From: Pelomonas sp937871895
Lineage (GTDB): Bacteria > Pseudomonadota > Gammaproteobacteria > Burkholderiales > Burkholderiaceae_C
DNA length: 64,000 nucleotides
Reading direction: 5' to 3' (one strand)
Assembly (NCBI RefSeq): GCF_046348265.1
Contig: NZ_JAXMEO010000007.1
Part shown: piece by piece, positions 60,685 to 64,000 of the stretch
Position numbering within the stretch: position 1 is the first letter of the stretch
How the letters are laid out: every line of letters starts with the position of its first letter
Translations under genes and position numbers: made by a program
The notes under the pieces: model-generated
What the model was told of the DNA's origin: nothing
What the model saw: only the letters and a program-made list of their open reading frames with translations
Databases searched by the model: none

Positions 60685-63600
60685 GTGACGACCAAACCGC
60701 TCGCCTTTGGGCACGCCGCACTCGTCGAGCAACTGGCCGACGAGTTGCAAGCCAGCCTGAGCCAAGACCGTTCGGGCTCGATGGAGCCGGCCCTGGTCGT
60801 GGGCGTGTTTGGCGAATGGGGCTCGGGCAAGAGCCGGCTGCTCAGTTCGGTCGAAGACGAACTGCGCCGCCGCGATACCACCCGCCCGCCGGCCGAGCGC
60901 GCCACGGCACTGACGGTCATCGTGCCCTTCAACGCCTGGCGCTACGAGCGCGAGGAGCACCTGCTGGTGCCGCTGCTGCGCGTGGCCGAGCAGCAGCTGC
61001 GCAAGGCGCTCGACGCCAGCCTGCCCGCCGATGTGCGCGAACGCGAGCAGCTCTCGGACCGTCTGCTGCTGGTGGCTGACCTGGCGCAGACCATCTACAG
61101 CCACGGCGGCCGCGAACTGATGCAGGCCGCGCTGGCGGTGCAGGGCGTGGCGATCAAGCTGCCGGAGCTGAAGACCGATGCGAAGGAGGGTGCCGCGTCC
61201 CCAGGCCTGCTCGCGCGCTGGAAGGCGCTGCGCGAGGCGCAGGCCCAGGCGCGCCGGCTGCAAACGCCCATCAGCGCGCTGCACAGCCTCTACTACGACT
61301 TTCTCGAACACCTGCGCGCCGTCACCGGCCGCAACCCCAAGGCCCTGGCCCAGCACCGCGAGCGACTCAAGCTGCGTGGCCTGGGCTGGTGGCCGCGTTG
61401 GAGCACCCGCGTGCGCAGCGCCTTGCAGTGGCTGCTGACGGGCGAGACGCCGCTGGAGCCGCAACTGCAGGTCAACCTCGTCTTCCTCGTTGACGACCTC
61501 GATCGCTGCCTGCCCGACAAGGCCGTCGAGGTGCTGGAGGCGATCAAGCTCTTCCTCGAAGTCGAGGGCTGCGCCTTCGTGCTGGCGCTGGACGAAGAAG
61601 TGGTGGAGCGCGGCATTGCCCACCGCTACAAGGACTACGCGCTGCAGGGCAAGGAGGGCCTCACCCCCATCACCGGCGCCGAGTACCTGGAGAAGCTGGT
61701 CCACCTGCCCATCCGCCTGCCCCGGCCCACGCCCACCTCCACCTGGGGCTTTCTGGCCGCCGAGCAGCCGGCTTGGTTTGCGCTGCCCGATGGCCAGCCG
61801 AACGAGCTGGCCAAGCTGGTGGGCGCCATCACGCCGGCCGTGCCGCGCAAGCTCAAGCGCATGGTCGCCTTGCTTGAGATGGCCGAGGAGCTGGGCGCCG
61901 GTGACGAGACCCTGCCCGAGCGCCGCGAGTGGCTGGCCATTGCCTGCGCGCTGCAGCTCTTTGCGCCGGCCCTGTTCCGCTACCTGCGCCTGCGCGGCGC
62001 CGGGCTCTTGATCACCCTGGCCGACTGGCGGCGCGAGGTGAAGTTCCGCAACCTGCAGTCCCTGCGCGATGAGCTCCTGACCCAGCAGCGCGACGCCGCC
62101 AGCACTGCCGCCCTGCAGGTCATCAACGCCAAGCTGCGCCTGCCCGAGCTGTGCGAGCAGGTGATGCAGAACCGCTCGGGCTTTGATTTGCTGGAGCTGC
62201 TGGCGCGGGTGGACGTGCTGAACACGCGTCACCCGCTGCAGCCAGCGCAGCTGGGGGCGCTGTTGGCCTTCACCGAGACCGAGGATGTGGTGACGCCAGC
62301 GCCGCAAGCCGCCAGCGAGCCACCTGCGCCTGCCGAGCCGACCGCCAGCCGGGCCGAGGCTGCACCGCCGCCGCTGGAAGTCCCCGTCGTGAGCCTCGAC
62401 GCAGCGCCGGCACCGACCGCCCTGGCGCCCTCGGCGGTGGCCCCGCCCCAGCCGCTACGAGAGCTGGCCCCTGTCGCAGCGGCAGCGTCCCCGCCGCCCG
62501 CCGACATCGCCGAGGTCTTTGCCGGCCCGCCTCGCTGGGCGCCCCCCGTGGCCACGCTGGAGCACGAGCGCGGCTTGCTGGAGGCCTTGCTTTCGGGCGA
62601 GCCCGAGGTGATCCGCGTTCAGCTCTCGCGCGAGGGCCGGGCTTTGGATGGGCGCGTGCTGCCAGATGCGCTGGTGGATGACTGGCTGGCCGTGATGCAC
62701 GATGAGCGGCTGGACCGCTGCCTACCTGGCGTCGAGCCCTATCTGTCGCAACGCGCGGTCTACCGCATCCTGCAGACACGGGGCGTGCGGGCCTGGCATC
62801 AGCTGCGGCGCCCCAATTGGTCACAGGCCATGCAGCCCGGCGGCCAGGGGCCTCGCTTGCAGGCGCCGCCGATCACGACGCAGCAGGTCGAGTGGCTGGA
62901 GTCTTCGGGCGTCGAAGGCGCCGAGAACTGGGCCGTGCCGATGGGCTGGCGCACCGAGCGCCGCTTCCTGTGGCGCGGTGCCATGCGCGCCGAAGGCTTT
63001 GCTTTCGAGATGCAGCTCGGGGCCGACGATCGCTTCGGCGTGTGCCTCGACCTCATTGCCGGCGCGACGGACGACCGCGTGGAGACCCGCCAACGCCTGC
63101 GCTGGGTGCCGCCGGGCGAGTTCGTGATGGGCTCGCCGCCGAACGAGGAGGGCCGCGACCCGGCCGAGGGCCAACTGCGCACCGTCGAGCTGACACGCGG
63201 CTACTGGATCGCCGACACGGCCTGCACCCAAGGTCTGTGGCGCGCGGTGATGCAGGACGAGGACGCCCGCGATTGGTTGCCCAAGCTCGACCGGCTGCCG
63301 GTGGTCAACGTGACGCCCGAACAGGCGGAGCGCTTCACCGCACGGCTGCAGGCCGAGATGGGGGGCAGCGTGGTGCAACTGCCGAGTGAGGCCGAGTGGG
63401 AATGCGCCTGCCGTGCCGGTACGCGCGGGCCGTTCGGTGTGGCCGTGGTCTCACCCGAGACCATCAACGTCAACAGCGCGGCGCGCGTGGAGGTGGGCTC
63501 GCGGCCGCCGAACGCCTGGGGGCTGTATGAGATGCACGGCAATGTGGGTGAGATCTGCCGAGATCTGCTGACGGCGCAGGATCGCGCGCCGAACAACCGG

Positions 63601-63804
63601 GTGGATCCGGAGGGGCAAGTGGCCCAATCGCCCCGGCAATTGCAAAGCTTCCAGTCCCGCGCCGTGCGAGGAGGCTCCAAGTCCGGCGATCTCGCGAATG
63701 CTCGCAGTGCTGCCGTGGACGTCTTGGCCTACACCGAAGCCCGCCCCGACGTCGGCTTCCGCTTCATCCTCCGCGCCGCCTTCGTCACGCCTCCGTCGGC
63801 GTAG
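60685..63804 (+). CDS. KAP-family P-loop NTPase fused to an FGE/SUMF1-like domain
   Basis: The 1039-residue protein starts at GTG. Residues about 1-520 form a KAP NTPase, with Walker A GEWGSGKS at 43-50 and NAWRYEREEHLLVPLL. Walker B is LVDDLDRC (D270, D271, D273) and the lid is KLVHLPIRLP. A Pro/Ala-rich linker (about 535-620) leads to a middle region of unknown fold (about 640-800). A formylglycine-generating-enzyme-like domain (806-1032) follows, with RWVPPGEFVMGSPPNE, LPSEAEWECACRAGT, GLYEMHGNVGEICRD and AVRGGSKSGDLANARS. The GGSW-xC...CR site of true FGEs is GGSKSG...AR, so catalytic cysteines are absent. No obvious membrane helix. KAP-FGE domain fusions are seen in conflict systems, but no defence partner is nearby. 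Confidence 0.9.
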   Translation: MTTKPLAFGHAALVEQLADELQASLSQDRSGSMEPALVVGVFGEWGSGKSRLLSSVEDELRRRDTTRPPAERATALTVIVPFNAWRYEREEHLLVPLLRVAEQQLRKALDASLPADVREREQLSDRLLLVADLAQTIYSHGGRELMQAALAVQGVAIKLPELKTDAKEGAASPGLLARWKALREAQAQARRLQTPISALHSLYYDFLEHLRAVTGRNPKALAQHRERLKLRGLGWWPRWSTRVRSALQWLLTGETPLEPQLQVNLVFLVDDLDRCLPDKAVEVLEAIKLFLEVEGCAFVLALDEEVVERGIAHRYKDYALQGKEGLTPITGAEYLEKLVHLPIRLPRPTPTSTWGFLAAEQPAWFALPDGQPNELAKLVGAITPAVPRKLKRMVALLEMAEELGAGDETLPERREWLAIACALQLFAPALFRYLRLRGAGLLITLADWRREVKFRNLQSLRDELLTQQRDAASTAALQVINAKLRLPELCEQVMQNRSGFDLLELLARVDVLNTRHPLQPAQLGALLAFTETEDVVTPAPQAASEPPAPAEPTASRAEAAPPPLEVPVVSLDAAPAPTALAPSAVAPPQPLRELAPVAAAASPPPADIAEVFAGPPRWAPPVATLEHERGLLEALLSGEPEVIRVQLSREGRALDGRVLPDALVDDWLAVMHDERLDRCLPGVEPYLSQRAVYRILQTRGVRAWHQLRRPNWSQAMQPGGQGPRLQAPPITTQQVEWLESSGVEGAENWAVPMGWRTERRFLWRGAMRAEGFAFEMQLGADDRFGVCLDLIAGATDDRVETRQRLRWVPPGEFVMGSPPNEEGRDPAEGQLRTVELTRGYWIADTACTQGLWRAVMQDEDARDWLPKLDRLPVVNVTPEQAERFTARLQAEMGGSVVQLPSEAEWECACRAGTRGPFGVAVVSPETINVNSAARVEVGSRPPNAWGLYEMHGNVGEICRDLLTAQDRAPNNRVDPEGQVAQSPRQLQSFQSRAVRGGSKSGDLANARSAAVDVLAYTEARPDVGFRFILRAAFVTPPSA

Positions 63805-64000
63805 CGGGCGCCCAGCCCAGCGGGGCGGGCAGGTGGCTGAGGATGCGGTGGCGCAGACCGGCGTACTGGCTGTCGGCCTCCACGGGGCCGGCCAAAGGGT
63901 CTTGGTTGAGGCTGAAGGCCTGGTCCAGGTCGCCCCAGTCGGCCTCGGTCAGCAGCTTGAGGGCGGCGGGTAGCACGTCCTCTTCCTCGCGGCGCATGTG
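63785..64000 (-). CDS. Hemerythrin-like protein, C-terminal fragment (5' end outside window)
   Basis: The frame enters from the right edge and ends at 63785, giving 71 residues: HMRREEEDVLPAALKLLTEA then DWGDLDQAFSLNQDPL. The H-x(3)-E pattern followed by a helix with 'P.a...L...DW..ld.aF' fits the last helices of hemerythrin/HHE cation-binding proteins, which bind a di-iron centre. The upstream half lies outside the window. Its last 20 bases overlap the convergent end of the KAP-FGE gene. Confidence 0.7.
   Translation of the reverse strand, partial: HMRREEEDVLPAALKLLTEADWGDLDQAFSLNQDPLAGPVEADSQYAGLRHRILSHLPAPLGWAPATPTEA

Overview
The window reads as chromosomal DNA of a high-GC betaproteobacterium of the order Burkholderiales, most likely the Roseateles/Rubrivivax/Leptothrix group. 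The support is very high GC, an S-adenosylhomocysteine (SAH) riboswitch in front of ahcY-tlyA-metF, the block LysM protein-dprA-smg opposite def-fmt, yajC-secD-secF, a PEP-CTERM protein, and protein sequences typical of that order. This is an inference from the sequence, not a database match. I saw no rRNA, tRNA, CRISPR array, transposase or prophage.

Layout. 1-2.5 kb: the tail of a methyltransferase, then two tandem paralogues that look like a GNAT-type domain joined to a LuxR-like helix-turn-helix. 2.5-9.2 kb: a low-molecular-weight phosphatase overlapping a secreted GH74 xyloglucanase, a gene-free stretch with a roughly 200-bp nested inverted-repeat element, a YCII-family pseudogene broken by one in-frame TGA, a TonB-dependent receptor and an OmpW-like porin. 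9.4-15.7 kb: a ParDE toxin-antitoxin pair, the SAM-cycle operon ahcY-tlyA-metF with its riboswitch, ppk2 and a YcaQ/AlkX-type glycosylase. 15.8-26.3 kb: yajC-secD-secF, a DUF1631 protein, smg-dprA-LysM protein, and def-fmt. 26.3-38.3 kb: a lipoprotein, a GIN-domain protein, a PEP-CTERM protein, a LuxR regulator, azlCD, pgk, a diguanylate cyclase, a POT peptide transporter, xylB and chrA.

38.3-42.2 kb is a compact sulfation locus: a sulfotransferase and cysQ on the minus strand, divergent from an unusual CysN-like/CysC fusion whose GTPase half seems to have lost its nucleotide-binding motifs. 42.1-47.1 kb is a minus-strand run of a biotin-dependent carboxylase alpha subunit, a small gene, a nucleotidyltransferase, mvaB and a ROK regulator. 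It looks like a leucine-catabolism operon invaded by a possible toxin-antitoxin pair. The carboxylase is preceded by a 124-bp tandem duplication of its own start region, which creates two short leader ORFs whose stops overlap the next start codon. 47.1-58.4 kb: a hypothetical protein, a rhombosortase-like protease, glnE, a YhdP/AsmA-like protein with a nitrilase-family amidase, two periplasmic binding-protein-like proteins and a lipoprotein. 58.4-64 kb: a UbiH-type monooxygenase, an aldo/keto reductase, a large KAP P-loop NTPase fused to a formylglycine-generating-enzyme-like domain that lacks the catalytic cysteines, and the end of a hemerythrin-like gene.

The most interesting items are the KAP-FGE fusion, the CysN(pseudo-GTPase)-CysC fusion with its sulfotransferase and cysQ, and the coupled leader ORFs of the carboxylase gene.
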